A stretch of DNA of 64,000 bases from Alkalibacter saccharofermentans DSM 14828 (GCF_900128885.1 NZ_FQTU01000013.1:2120-66119), one strand, 5' to 3'; shown: positions 17,559 through 26,529, counted from the stretch's first letter. Numbers and translations: made by a program. The notes: generated by a model not told the origin, from the sequence alone.

Positions 17559-18563
17559 ATGAAGAAAGAAAGAGTTCTTGACGCTATCAACCACAAGAGA
17601 ACAGACAAAATTCCCCACACCATCGAATTTACTAAAGATATCCTTGAAATCCTTTGCAGAGAGCTTGGTATGACCCCGGATGAGATTTTTGACTATGCAG
17701 ACAACCATATTGAAAAGATTAACTTGAACGCTGGAGGAATCTGGATAAGAGATGGTTTTTACCAAGACGAGTTTGGAGTCGTTTGGGACAGGACGGGACA
17801 CGACAAGGATATCGGCATCCCGGCTGAGGTTATCTTTAAAAAACCGGATATTGACATGTATGAATTTCCCCAAGTTCAGGAAGAGCTTTTGCGACAAGAG
17901 ATAGAAAAGACTCTTTCAAATGGGAGGGACACCTTTAAAATTTGCAAGATAAGCTATAATCTTTACGAAAGGGCTTGGTCACTAAGAGGCATGATGAATA
18001 TTTTGATGGATATGATAGAAAATCCGGAGTTTACCTACGCCCTGTTTGAAAAAATATTCGAGTTTAACATGAAGAGAATAAAAATAGCCATGGAGTATGA
18101 TATAGACGGATTTTATTTCGGAGATGATTACGGACAGCAGAGAGGTCTGATAATGGGGCCTACTATGTGGCGAAAGTACATTAAGCCGCTACTGGCAAAA
18201 CAATATGAAGAGGTTAAGAAAAAGGGCAAAGTCGTAATACAACATTCCTGTGGGGACAACAACCTGATACTGGAGGATTTTGTCGAGATTGGACTAGATG
18301 TGTATAATACTATACAGCCAGAAATATACGATTTAAAAAAGCTTAAAAGCCAATACGGTAAGGATCTGGCATTTTGGGGTGCCATCAGCACGCAAAGGCT
18401 TCTGCCTTATGCGTCTCCTGATGAGGTAAAAGCTAAAGCAAGGGAAACCATGTCTATTTTAGGGAAAGACGGAGGATATATCGCATCTCCTACTCATAGG
18501 ATGCCTCAGGATATACCGGTTGAGAACTTTTTGGCGTTGGTAGACGTTTTTAAAAATCAATAA
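17559..18563 (+). CDS. Uroporphyrinogen decarboxylase (URO-D) family methyltransferase-like protein
   Basis: A 334-residue TIM-barrel protein of the URO-D superfamily, nearer to the MtaA/MtbA-like corrinoid:CoM-type and anaerobic demethylation proteins than to HemE: it opens KKERVLDAINHKRTDKIPH, has HSCGDNN near 229-235 (a His-x-Cys zinc-binding position) and ends PTHRMPQDIPVENFLALVDVF. I use the ATG at 17559 behind GGGAGGAG rather than the TTG just before it. No corrinoid protein or activator lies beside it, so the methyl donor and acceptor are unknown. Confidence 0.8.
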   Translation: MKKERVLDAINHKRTDKIPHTIEFTKDILEILCRELGMTPDEIFDYADNHIEKINLNAGGIWIRDGFYQDEFGVVWDRTGHDKDIGIPAEVIFKKPDIDMYEFPQVQEELLRQEIEKTLSNGRDTFKICKISYNLYERAWSLRGMMNILMDMIENPEFTYALFEKIFEFNMKRIKIAMEYDIDGFYFGDDYGQQRGLIMGPTMWRKYIKPLLAKQYEEVKKKGKVVIQHSCGDNNLILEDFVEIGLDVYNTIQPEIYDLKKLKSQYGKDLAFWGAISTQRLLPYASPDEVKAKARETMSILGKDGGYIASPTHRMPQDIPVENFLALVDVFKNQ

Positions 18564-18651
18564 CATGCCTACAAGGCGATTTAAAGCATATCATTATGTT
18601 TGAGACTATAGCATAGTGTTAAGGTAATGATTTGATATGAGGAAGGCTAAG

Positions 18652-18848
18652 ATGGAAAAATATTATTCGCTTCAATGATGTGCACCGATTATGGTTCGCT
18701 CAAGGATCAGGTGGCGAAGCTTGTGAGAGTTGATATTGACGCATACCATGTTGATATCGTGCACGACAGCTATGTTCCGAACTTTGGCATGGGATTTCAA
18801 GTAAGCATGTTGATTTTTTCGCAGAAAAAGAAGCGGATTACACTTTGA
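18652..18848 (+). pseudogene. Remnant of a ribulose-phosphate 3-epimerase-like gene
   Basis: From 18666 one frame reads ASMMCTDYGSLKDQVAKL, then VDIDAYHVDIVHDSYVPNF, matching the first quarter of pentulose-phosphate 3-epimerases (S-x-L-C-A-D-Y-x-x-L, then the metal-ligand H-x-D segment followed by VPNFGMG). The apparent ATG at 18652 is in another frame, so a frameshift lies at about 18660-18665, and homology ends near 18800. The rest of the barrel is missing. The remaining bases to 18897 carry no recognisable gene. Confidence 0.6.
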
Positions 18849-18897
18849 GAAAGGGGATTGCACAGAAATAATTCCGGTGTTGAAAAAGCTGTACCTA

Positions 18898-18936
18898 TTA
18901 AAACCTTCCCTTTTCATCAAAGGGAAGGTTTTAAAA
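18898..18936. terminator. Bidirectional intrinsic terminator
   Basis: AAACCTTCCCTTT and AAAGGGAAGGTTT form a perfect 13-bp stem around TCATC with A/T runs on both sides. It ends the epimerase remnant region and the minus-strand gene at 18950-19303. Confidence 0.88.
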
Positions 18937-18949
18937 AATGGGAAAATAT

Positions 18950-19303
18950 TTAAAACTCCTCTGTACTTACGATAATGACATGGTCACCGAATATTTTGTC
19001 AAAATCCTTGACAAAGGATTCTGTTTCGTCGCCGTAAGAGGCGGGTATTTCGATTATGCCAAGATGATAGCCTTGGTTTAGCTTTTCGAGAGAAGCATCT
19101 TTAAACCACCTTTTGTACAAGGCTATTCTGTATGACAAGCCAATAGCGCTTCTTTCACTGATGCCCAGTGAAGAAATGACATCTGAAGGGCTTTTGATGG
19201 TGGATATGAAATGATTCGAAAGTTCGGTATAGATTTCAGGATCTAGCTCCTTGTATGCTACAAGCAATGCTTTGAATTTCGTGTGGGATACTTTTTTTGT
19301 CAA
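18950..19303 (-). CDS. Hypothetical protein
   Basis: A 117-residue soluble, mostly helical protein that I do not recognise. It begins MTKKVSHTKFKALLVAYKEL and ends with a strand-like VIIVSTEEF. No signal peptide, membrane span or cysteine motif is visible. The ATG follows AGGAGGAA, it has a terminator at its end and a spacing that suggests monocistronic expression, so it is likely a genuine gene. No function is proposed. Confidence 0.6.
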   Translation of the reverse strand: MTKKVSHTKFKALLVAYKELDPEIYTELSNHFISTIKSPSDVISSLGISERSAIGLSYRIALYKRWFKDASLEKLNQGYHLGIIEIPASYGDETESFVKDFDKIFGDHVIIVSTEEF

Positions 19304-19419
19304 TGTAATTCCTCCTTGATAGGTTTTGTTATAAATTTAACTATATTGATAATTGTATCACAATAATTCCCCGTTAACAATTTATCAGATTACTTTTTTT
19401 AAAAATATAATTAAAGTTT

Positions 19420-20295
19420 TTATCTTCGGAGCCTTTGTTTAATGTTTTTAACAGGATACATAAACGGATCGTCGATGTTTTTTGTTTCAATGAGCATGGC
19501 ATTTAACTCCACCCCCAGCAGTAGAATCAATGAAGTCAGCAAAAGCCAAAGCATCAAAGCTATCACTGCCCCCAAAGCTCCGTAGAAACGAGAGTAGTTG
19601 GCGAAATTGTCCACGTATTTTTGAAAAACCAATGTAAATACAGTCCAGGTAAAAGTAGAAAATATAGCGCCGGGAAAAGCATATCTGAATTTCACTTTTT
19701 TCGCTGGCACAAAAATATAAAAAGCTAGAATGAGCATAAAGATAAAGACGACTGGAAGTATTACTCGAAGCAGATCTACCAAGCCTTCAAAAGGAAGCTT
19801 TGGGAAATAATACGATGCCAGGTCGAGCAACTGCTGTCCAAAGACTATGCCTATCAAGGCTAAAAGTATCGTAAGTGCAAATAAAACGACCCAAAAGATA
19901 GATAACAGATACTTAAGTGGCAAAGATCGCTCGTCATTAATGCCAAGTGCCTTGTTTGTACCCTTCATAAAAGCCCTGAATCCGCCGGCTGCGGAATAAA
20001 CGGATAGAAATACAGAGAAGGACATAAGCCCGCCTCTTTGGCTGTCGACTATATCTGTAACTAGGTCGTTTATCATATTGAATACGTTGTCAGGCAGGGA
20101 GCTGTCTAAAGTGGATAAAATGGCACTGGAGTCAAGGTCGCTGTATCCGATTAAAGTGAATAGAAATATTAAGAATGGAAATACCGCAAGGAGCAAGCTG
20201 TATGTAAGTTGATAAGCAAATGCGACTATATTGTCTTCGTCTATTCGTTTTAACAAGGCCAGTAAAAATTTCTTGGGGCTGTTGATTTTAACCAT
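19420..20295 (-). CDS. YihY/BrkB family inner membrane protein
   Basis: A 291-residue membrane protein of the YihY/virulence factor BrkB family, once mislabelled ribonuclease BN. Six hydrophobic spans are evident; the family-typical AFAYQLTYSLLLAVFPFLIF lies near 25-45, SAAGGFRAFMKGTNKALGI near 120 and the conserved SRFYGALGAVIALMLWLLL near 230-250. Its function is not established. The ATG follows GGGAGGTA. Upstream on the same strand lies radC, but 47 bases and promoter-like DNA separate them. Confidence 0.88.
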   Translation of the reverse strand: MVKINSPKKFLLALLKRIDEDNIVAFAYQLTYSLLLAVFPFLIFLFTLIGYSDLDSSAILSTLDSSLPDNVFNMINDLVTDIVDSQRGGLMSFSVFLSVYSAAGGFRAFMKGTNKALGINDERSLPLKYLLSIFWVVLFALTILLALIGIVFGQQLLDLASYYFPKLPFEGLVDLLRVILPVVFIFMLILAFYIFVPAKKVKFRYAFPGAIFSTFTWTVFTLVFQKYVDNFANYSRFYGALGAVIALMLWLLLTSLILLLGVELNAMLIETKNIDDPFMYPVKNIKQRLRR

Positions 20296-20342
20296 AAGAG
20301 TACCTCCCGTGAGATATTATACTTACAGTTTAACATAAAGTT

Positions 20343-21020
20343 CTAAAGTCTGCCATTTTCGGCAAAGCTGTAATAGAGCTCGCCTGCCACTATTATATGG
20401 TCAACTACCTTTATTGAAATTGCTTCCATTGCAGAGATGATCCGCTTTGTGACTTCTATATCTGCGTTGGAGGGCTTGAGGCTTCCGCCGGGATGGTTGT
20501 GGGATAGTATGACGCTGTTGGCTTGATGCCTTAAGGCCGTCTCTACGATAAGCCTGGGATAAACAGGAGCTTCATTTATGGTGCCTTCATGCACTTTGGC
20601 TGCGTGGCTTGCCTTGTTTTGAGAATCCAGGCAAATGATATAAAAAGCTTCGTATTTGAGACCAGTGAAGAGAGAAACTGCATACTGGCCAGCCTTGGTG
20701 GAGCTGTTGAGAAGTGGCTTTTCTCCCCACCGTCCCTTGAAGTACCTTTTAGCCAAAGAGGGAATCATAGAAACCAATACGGCTGTATTTTGGGTAACAT
20801 CGCATCTGCGAGAGATTTCTTCCGGTGTTGACTCGAAAAGGGTGGAGAGGCTTCCGAATTCTTTAAGCATCCTGTGAGCCAACTCGTTTGTGTCCTTTCT
20901 AGGAACCGAAAAGAAAAGCAACATTTCTAAAACTTGATGGTCTTCAAAATGATCCAGCCCTTCTTTGATATATCTGTTTTTCATGCGCTGCCTGTGACCT
21001 GTATGAATTTTTTGCGACAT
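20343..21020 (-). CDS. radC: RadC family JAB-domain protein
   Basis: A 225-residue RadC/YeeS-family protein. The N-terminal helical part (HRQRMKNRYIKEG and ALEMLLFFSVPRKDTN-like segment, residues 7-60) precedes a JAB1/MPN metalloprotease-like domain with HNHPGG near 177-182 and S-x-x-D following, the zinc-binding pattern. Despite the name, the DNA-repair role is not supported in model organisms, and the biochemical activity is unknown. The ATG follows AGGAGAT. It lies upstream of the BrkB-like gene. Confidence 0.9.
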   Translation of the reverse strand: MSQKIHTGHRQRMKNRYIKEGLDHFEDHQVLEMLLFFSVPRKDTNELAHRMLKEFGSLSTLFESTPEEISRRCDVTQNTAVLVSMIPSLAKRYFKGRWGEKPLLNSSTKAGQYAVSLFTGLKYEAFYIICLDSQNKASHAAKVHEGTINEAPVYPRLIVETALRHQANSVILSHNHPGGSLKPSNADIEVTKRIISAMEAISIKVVDHIIVAGELYYSFAENGRL

Positions 21021-21183
21021 AGAGATCTCCTGTTAAATTATTTTTTTATATGTCTAAGATATCATAATATGACATAGAAGGCAAAAATAATAAGGGATAA
21101 ACTTGCATAAACTTAAAAGCTTAGCAAGTTTTGATAAAAAAGTTAATCATAACAAGCAAAAATAAAAAATCTCCCAGTATAAA

Positions 21184-21540
21184 TTATTTGTTTCCTTTTT
21201 TACTTCTGGATCTGTGGTATTTAAGGTCGATAAGCATAATTATCTCTTCCCTGTCTTCGTGAGACAATCCCCGGAATAGATCCAGCATGCTTTTTTCGGT
21301 TTGGCCTAGGGCTATGGTGGTCACATTTTCATCGCCGGTTAGGAGCCACTCCATCGATACAGTAAATACTTTTGAAAGCTTATACAGTGCTTTGGTGTCC
21401 GGGACTCTGTTGCCGCTGATGTAATTGCTCATGGCATTTTTGGATATCCCGGCAGCGTAGCAAACATCCACTTGCTTTAATTTATTTTTTTTAAGTAACT
21501 GGCGGAGTCTTTCTCCTACGCCGGAAAATTCGTTGTTCAT
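21184..21540 (-). CDS. XRE-family helix-turn-helix regulator
   Basis: A 118-residue DNA-binding protein. Residues 7-62 form a Cro/CI-type helix-turn-helix (RLRQLLKKNKLKQVDVCYAA then ISKNAMSNYISGNRVPDTKAL). The C-terminal part (about 75-118) is helical and probably dimerises. The ATG follows GGGAGGTAATTAG. It is divergent from the small XRE gene at 21789 across 248 bases that contain a dyad overlapping a consensus promoter, an arrangement like a phage CI/Cro switch, although no phage genes are present. Confidence 0.85.
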   Translation of the reverse strand: MNNEFSGVGERLRQLLKKNKLKQVDVCYAAGISKNAMSNYISGNRVPDTKALYKLSKVFTVSMEWLLTGDENVTTIALGQTEKSMLDLFRGLSHEDREEIIMLIDLKYHRSRSKKGNK

Positions 21541-21573
21541 CTAATTACCTCCCAGGATAGTCATGCTTTATCG

Positions 21574-21620
21574 CTTGTGAGAACGAAATAATTGACACGT
21601 TCACAAGTGTAGGATAAAAT
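21574..21620 (+). promoter_or_regulatory. Sigma-A promoter overlapped by a dyad, between two XRE genes
   Basis: TTGACA (21592-21597) and TAAAAT (21615-21620) are spaced by 17 bp. CTTGTGAGAACG (21574-21585) and CGTTCACAAG (21598-21607) form an imperfect inverted repeat flanking the -35 box, a good place for a repressor such as the adjacent XRE protein. The transcript would run rightward to the gene at 21789 with a leader of about 160 bases, which contains a second purine-rich stretch but no other clear feature. Confidence 0.6.
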
Positions 21621-21788
21621 GAAAGCATTGAAACCTATCTATTATCTATCATTTTATCACATTTTATTAAAAATGATAGCTCAAATATTTTCGTGAAAAA
21701 CAGAAGGAAAGTTGCATTTTTTTATGTGTGGGTATAGAAAAGACAAAAGGGGTATATGTAACGTATAGTCAATAAGGGGGGATGTTTT

Positions 21789-21983
21789 ATGGCGGAACAA
21801 AAATTGACTCCGTTTGGTATTGAAGTAAAAAAGAGGCTTATTGAACTGGGAAAGACTCAAAATGAGCTTGCCAGTGAAGTAGGTACAAGCAAGGTTTATT
21901 TGAGCATGATACTATACGGAAAAAGATCAGGGGAAAAATATCTTCCGCTGATCAAAGATGTGTTGGACATCTGGTCTAAATGA
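21789..21983 (+). CDS. Small XRE-family regulator (Cro-like)
   Basis: A 64-residue protein that is little more than one helix-turn-helix: EVKKRLIELGKTQNELASEV then GTSKVYLSMILYGKRSGEKY. Proteins like this are common as Cro-type regulators of phages and as stand-alone regulators in Clostridia. It is divergent from the larger XRE gene and converges with the unknown gene at 21987. The ATG follows AAGGGGGGA. Its target is probably the shared intergenic region, by position. Confidence 0.8.
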   Translation: MAEQKLTPFGIEVKKRLIELGKTQNELASEVGTSKVYLSMILYGKRSGEKYLPLIKDVLDIWSK

Positions 21984-21986
21984 TTC

Positions 21987-22226
21987 TTACAAAAGCTTTT
22001 TAAAAACGATTTTATTGAAGCCGAGCTCATCGATAACTTCTATTTCATAACGATCAAGGCTGTTGAGGCAAATGCTTTTGCCGACACGTTCTTTTAGCCT
22101 GTTTTTGATATGTTCAAAATCGCTCCTGTCGTTGCTTACGAGGGTATACACAATCTTATTTTCAAATTCTTCTATCGTAAATGCGTCATATTTGCCGCTG
22201 ATCATACTTATTATACTATCAAACAT
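21987..22226 (-). CDS. Hypothetical small protein
   Basis: A 79-residue protein with no recognised domain: hydrophobic start MFDSIISMISGKYDAF, central charged helix (SDFEHIKNRLKERVG) and a strand-like IEVIDELGFNKIVFKKLL end. I start it at the ATG at 22224-22226 because TGGAGGT sits just upstream; the longer frame begins at a TTG that is part of that ribosome binding site. It converges with the small XRE gene with a 3-base gap. No function is proposed. Confidence 0.55.
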   Translation of the reverse strand: MFDSIISMISGKYDAFTIEEFENKIVYTLVSNDRSDFEHIKNRLKERVGKSICLNSLDRYEIEVIDELGFNKIVFKKLL

Positions 22227-22291
22227 GGAAACCTCCAAAAGGAATTATGTACTTCATTATACCACAAATGAATTGAATCTTAAAATGCCAT

Positions 22292-22330
22292 CCTGTAAAA
22301 TTGTCATCTCTTTTATGACAGTTTTGCAGG
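22292..22330. promoter_or_regulatory. Long inverted repeat, probable MtlR operator
   Basis: CCTGTAAAATTGTCAT (22292-22307) and ATGACAGTTTTGCAGG (22315-22330) are inverted copies matching at 14 of 16 positions around a 7-base spacer. The core TTGTCA...TGACAG resembles MtlR sites described in Firmicutes. It lies about 30 bases before TATAAT at 22363-22368, which lacks a good -35 at the right spacing, as expected of an activator-dependent promoter. Confidence 0.65.
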
Positions 22331-22401
22331 AACTTTTGATTATATGGTTATTTACCCGGTGATATAATTCAGTTAAAGAAAAACTTTAGGAGGTATAAAC
22401 T

Positions 22402-23811
22402 ATGAATGACAATGTCGAAAACAGATCCGGAATGTCGGTAAAGATTCAGAGCTTTGGAAGATTCTTAAGCGGAATGATCATGCCGAATATTGGAGCATTT
22501 ATTGCTTGGGGACTTATAACAGCACTTTTCATACCAACAGGATGGTGGCCAAACGAAACCTTTGCAGAATTGGTAGGCCCTATGATTATATATCTTCTTC
22601 CTATTATGATAGGCTATACAGGAGGAAAGATGGTCCATGACGTAAGAGGCGGGGTAGTAGGCGCTGCAGCGACAATGGGTGTAATCGTTGGAGCAGATAT
22701 CCCCATGTTCTTGGGAGCTATGCTGATGGGACCTCTTGCAGGGTATGGTATCAAGAAAATCGACGGCATGCTTGAAGGAAAAATCCCTACAGGATTTGAA
22801 ATGCTGGTAAATAACTTCTCCGCAGGAATATTCGCGGGAGTAATGGCCCTTCTAGGACTTATAGGAATAGGACCAGCTGTTCTGGGGCTAAACAGAGCAC
22901 TGGCTGCAGGAGTAGAGGCAATCGTAAACGCAGGACTCTTGCCCCTTGCAAACATATTCATCGAACCTGCAAAAGTATTGTTTTTGAACAACGCCATAAA
23001 CCACGGAGTACTTGGACCAATAGGAATCGAGCAGTCTGCAGAACTTGGGAAGTCCATATTTTTCCTACTTGAGACAAATCCGGGTCCAGGCCTTGGAATT
23101 CTTCTAGCGTACTGGTTTGCAGGTAAAGGCAATGCTAAGCAGTCTGCGCCAGGAGCGATGATAATTCACTTCCTTGGAGGAATACATGAAATTTACTTCC
23201 CATATATATTGATGAACCCAAAATTGATACTAGCGGCTATCGGCGGAGGTGTAAGTGCAGTATTTACATTCACCATATTTGGTTCAGGACTTGTAGCAAC
23301 ACCTTCACCAGGAAGCATATTTGCATACATGGCTATGACGCCTAGGGGTGATCATTTAGGAGTTTTGGCTGGCGTGTTGGTAGGTACCGTGGTGTCATTC
23401 CTTATTGCTTCGGCTCTTCTAAAAAGCGGCAAGAAGCCTGATGAAGAAGATCTTCAAAAAGCAACAGAAAAGATGGAAAGCCTCAAAGGCAAAAAAAGCA
23501 GCGTGTCACAATTTGTTAAAAAAGAAGCTTCAGAAGTGAAGAAAGTAGTGTTTGCCTGCGATGCCGGTATGGGATCAAGTGCCATGGGAGCATCTCTACT
23601 AAGTAAAAAGTTTAAAAGCGCAGGACTAGATATAGAGGTGACTAATGTCGCAGTAAACGAGATACCACAGGATGTAGACATAGTGATTACCCAAAAATCC
23701 TTAACGGACAGAGCTAGGCAAATAGCTCCAAATGCAGAACACGTATCTGTTGATAACTTCCTTGGAAGTCCGAAATATGACGAATTGACTGAAAGGCTAT
23801 CGGGGGAATAG
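22402..23811 (+). CDS. mtlA: Mannitol PTS permease IICB component
   Basis: A 469-residue EIICB. Residues 15-345 form the membrane transport domain (RFLSGMIMPNIGAFIAWGLI at the start and GGIHEIYFPYILMNPKL near 255), and a soluble IIB domain follows a charged linker, with the phosphorylated Cys386 in FACDAGMGSSAMG. It imports mannitol and phosphorylates it to mannitol-1-phosphate using phosphate passed from MtlF. As in Clostridium and Geobacillus, the IIA domain is a separate gene. The ATG follows TAGGAGGT; it heads mtlA-mtlR-mtlF-mtlD, followed by a partial terminator. Confidence 0.95.
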   Translation: MNDNVENRSGMSVKIQSFGRFLSGMIMPNIGAFIAWGLITALFIPTGWWPNETFAELVGPMIIYLLPIMIGYTGGKMVHDVRGGVVGAAATMGVIVGADIPMFLGAMLMGPLAGYGIKKIDGMLEGKIPTGFEMLVNNFSAGIFAGVMALLGLIGIGPAVLGLNRALAAGVEAIVNAGLLPLANIFIEPAKVLFLNNAINHGVLGPIGIEQSAELGKSIFFLLETNPGPGLGILLAYWFAGKGNAKQSAPGAMIIHFLGGIHEIYFPYILMNPKLILAAIGGGVSAVFTFTIFGSGLVATPSPGSIFAYMAMTPRGDHLGVLAGVLVGTVVSFLIASALLKSGKKPDEEDLQKATEKMESLKGKKSSVSQFVKKEASEVKKVVFACDAGMGSSAMGASLLSKKFKSAGLDIEVTNVAVNEIPQDVDIVITQKSLTDRARQIAPNAEHVSVDNFLGSPKYDELTERLSGE

Positions 23812-23832
23812 TAGGAACGAAGCATAACTAGA

Positions 23833-23867
23833 GAGATAGTGCGAAAAATACGCGCTATCTCCTTTTT
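23833..23867 (+). terminator. Intergenic terminator between mtlA and mtlR
   Basis: GAGATAGTGCG and CGCGCTATCTC pair over 11 bp with one wobble, followed by CTTTTT. It probably lowers expression of the downstream mtl genes relative to mtlA. Confidence 0.8.
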
Positions 23868-23937
23868 AAAAGATAAAAAGAGAAATTATGGGTATAACAT
23901 AGTTAAGCCCGCCTCTTCGAAATGGAGGTGATATTTA

Positions 23938-26070
23938 TTGAAGATTAATTCCAGACAGCTTCAAGTGCTTCGATACATTTTAGACAACAAGACTCAAGCG
24001 TCAAATGAAATAGCGGATAAATTGGATATACACCCAAGGACACTATACAGGGACTTAAATAAAATTACTAGCTGGATTGAAGAGAACCAGGTTTTGCCAA
24101 AGGGAAGAATAAGTGCGGGTTTTGAAACTCTTTGGGAAGGCGATGCCAGAAAGAAAGTAGAAGATTTGATAGAGCAGGATTTGGGGACCACCAAGTATGA
24201 CCCTGAAAAAAGGCGTTTCATAATACTATCAGAGCTTTTATTAAGCAGCGAACCGGTGAAGATTTTTTATCTGGCTGACAAGCTAAATGTAACAGAAAAT
24301 ACGGTCATATCGGATTTGGATAAGGTGGAGGTATTTCTAAAGGATTACTGTCTTGAACTTGTAAGAAAACCTGGACTTGGATTGTACGTGAAAGGGGATG
24401 AAAAGCGGATTCGTAATGCGATAATGAATATTTTTTACCAAGGGCTAGATCTCAAGGACGTAAGAGAGCTTATAAAGAAAAAGATTACAGAAACATCCAG
24501 TGAAAAGGCTCATGTCAATATAGCAGATAGGCTTTTAGGACTTGTGGAAGAAGAGACTATAATCCGTGTTGAAGAGGTTATTAGAAGCATGGAAAAGGAA
24601 CTAGGAGAGAAGCTTACCGATGATGCCTACATAGGCCTTTTGATACACACGATTTTAGCAATTTCAAGGCTAAAAAGCGGCGATACCATTAAAGTCTCAG
24701 AGGAAGTCTTAAGCAACTTGAGACCAACGCCTGAATTTGAAGTAGCCCAAAAAGCCGGAGCAAAGCTGGGAAAAGAGTTCGGAATAAAGATACCGATAGA
24801 TGAAGTCGCATATATAACTATGCATCTGAGAGGCGCGAAAGTAAGCATTGAGAGGCTGCCTACAGAAAAAGGGACATATCTTAAATATGATGTGACAGGC
24901 ATCGTCAACCGTATGCTCAAGAAAGCTGCAGAACTAACAGGGATAGAGTTTAATAACGACAAGGATTTATATATGGGGCTTTTAATTCACTTAAAACCGG
25001 CAATAACCCGACTGGAACTTAATATGCCCATAAGAAACCCATTGTTGGAGGCGATAAAAAAGCAATATAAAGATCTCTTCGATCTAAGTCAGACCATATT
25101 AAAGGTCTTGGAAGACGAAATAGGGTGTGAAATCCCTGAGGAAGAGACTGGATTTGTAGCCATGCATCTTGGAGCCTATCTTGAAAGAAAAAAGTCTGCA
25201 AAAAAAGAACGGGTGCACATATTGGTGGTTTGCCCAAGCGGGCTGGGTACTTCTAGGTTATTAAGCTCCAAGCTCATCAAGGAGGTTGGAGAAATAGAGG
25301 TGGTTGGACATACGGCGATAGAAGAGACAGAAGATTTTTTGGCAGAGCATCCAGGCGTCGATTTAGTAGTCTCCACTATCAATCTGGGAGAAAGAAGTTT
25401 TGACTACATCGTCGTGAACCCCCTATTGACAGGGGAAGATGTTATGGCTTTAAAGAAAAGGATCGGAATCGTCGGCATTGACGATTACAACGTAGATATT
25501 AAAAGCCAGGACCAAGTGAATTCATACGGGAAAAAACAGACTTTCGACATGGTAAAGCTAAAAAGGTATATTGAGGCGTCGGAGAAACTGAATAGGGATT
25601 TTTTCTTAAAAGAAAAGATAACTATAAACAACAGGGATGAACTACTGAAATATATAGCTAGGTACGTTTCAGGTCAAGACAGAGCCAGAGTAGAGAAGCT
25701 CTTTGAAGATATCAAGCGTAGGGAAGATCTTATGGGTACGGCCATCAAATCAAAAAACCTGGCATTGGTGCACGCTAAAAGCGAGTCTGTGGATGAAGTC
25801 ATCGCAGGTGTATTCAGAACGAAATCACCTGTTGCATTTACTGATGCAGAAGGAAACAAAGAACTAGTTGATACGGTGTTGATGCTACTTATGGGATGTG
25901 ACACTCCTAGAGAGCACAAAGAGATGCTTAGTCAGCTTAGCGCAATGATAGTGGAGGCAGAAGACTTTATACCAATGCTGAGAATTGGAGATGAAGAGGA
26001 AATTAAGGAAGTAGTCATGATCAGTTTTAATCAGTTCATTCAAAACTATATAAAAAATTGTAAAGTCTAA
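23938..26070 (+). CDS. mtlR: BglG/MtlR-type PRD transcriptional activator of mannitol use
   Basis: A 710-residue multidomain regulator: two N-terminal helix-turn-helix segments (residues 1-145), two PTS-regulation domains with conserved histidines (about 195-400, including YITMHLRGA and VAMHLGAY), an EIIB-like domain (ILVVCPSGLGTSRLLSSK, about 425-445) and a C-terminal EIIA-like domain (about 565-700, with HAKS). PTS phosphorylation of these domains sets its activity, so it activates mtlA when mannitol is being imported. The start is TTG behind GGAGGTGATATTTA. Its likely target is the inverted repeat at 22292-22330. Confidence 0.92.
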   Translation: MKINSRQLQVLRYILDNKTQASNEIADKLDIHPRTLYRDLNKITSWIEENQVLPKGRISAGFETLWEGDARKKVEDLIEQDLGTTKYDPEKRRFIILSELLLSSEPVKIFYLADKLNVTENTVISDLDKVEVFLKDYCLELVRKPGLGLYVKGDEKRIRNAIMNIFYQGLDLKDVRELIKKKITETSSEKAHVNIADRLLGLVEEETIIRVEEVIRSMEKELGEKLTDDAYIGLLIHTILAISRLKSGDTIKVSEEVLSNLRPTPEFEVAQKAGAKLGKEFGIKIPIDEVAYITMHLRGAKVSIERLPTEKGTYLKYDVTGIVNRMLKKAAELTGIEFNNDKDLYMGLLIHLKPAITRLELNMPIRNPLLEAIKKQYKDLFDLSQTILKVLEDEIGCEIPEEETGFVAMHLGAYLERKKSAKKERVHILVVCPSGLGTSRLLSSKLIKEVGEIEVVGHTAIEETEDFLAEHPGVDLVVSTINLGERSFDYIVVNPLLTGEDVMALKKRIGIVGIDDYNVDIKSQDQVNSYGKKQTFDMVKLKRYIEASEKLNRDFFLKEKITINNRDELLKYIARYVSGQDRARVEKLFEDIKRREDLMGTAIKSKNLALVHAKSESVDEVIAGVFRTKSPVAFTDAEGNKELVDTVLMLLMGCDTPREHKEMLSQLSAMIVEAEDFIPMLRIGDEEEIKEVVMISFNQFIQNYIKNCKV

Positions 26071-26091
26071 TAAGACGCAGGAGGAAATAAG

Positions 26092-26529
26092 ATGGATATT
26101 CTAAAAAAAGAAAACATAATAATGGGAGCTAAGTTGACAAACCAAGACGAAGCTGTTGAATATGCAGGAAAGCTGCTGGTGGATTCGGGATATGTTGATG
26201 AAAGCTATATCGACCTCATGAAAGAAAGAGAGAAGGTCATGAGCACCTACATGGGCAACGGACTTGCTATACCTCACGGAGTGGCAAAATCTAGAGAAGG
26301 CAATGTGATTAAAAATTCCGGGATAGTTGTAATCCAGGTTCCGGAAGGCGTGGATTTCGGGAATGGCAACAAGGCATACATGGTCATAGGAATTGCCGGA
26401 AAAGACAACCAGCATTTAGACATTCTAGCAAACATAGCCACTATATTCAGTGAAGAAAAAAATGTGGAAGAAATGATAAGCGCGAAGGATGCGGGTGAAA
26501 TATACAAAAAATTCACCCAAAGCGTGTGA
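26092..26529 (+). CDS. mtlF: Mannitol PTS IIA component
   Basis: A 145-residue EIIA of the mannitol/fructose family. The active-site His62 lies in GLAIPHGV; other family landmarks are MKEREKVMSTYMGNG before it and KDNQHLDILANIATIF after. It accepts phosphate from HPr and passes it to Cys386 of MtlA. The gene begins 21 bases after mtlR behind AGGAGGAAATAAG, and its end overlaps the upstream in-frame codons of mtlD. Cytosolic. Confidence 0.95.
   Translation: MDILKKENIIMGAKLTNQDEAVEYAGKLLVDSGYVDESYIDLMKEREKVMSTYMGNGLAIPHGVAKSREGNVIKNSGIVVIQVPEGVDFGNGNKAYMVIGIAGKDNQHLDILANIATIFSEEKNVEEMISAKDAGEIYKKFTQSV

Noticed and set aside
20589..20877. Two plus-strand frames inside radC
   Set aside because: Both are shadows of the radC coding sequence on the opposite strand.
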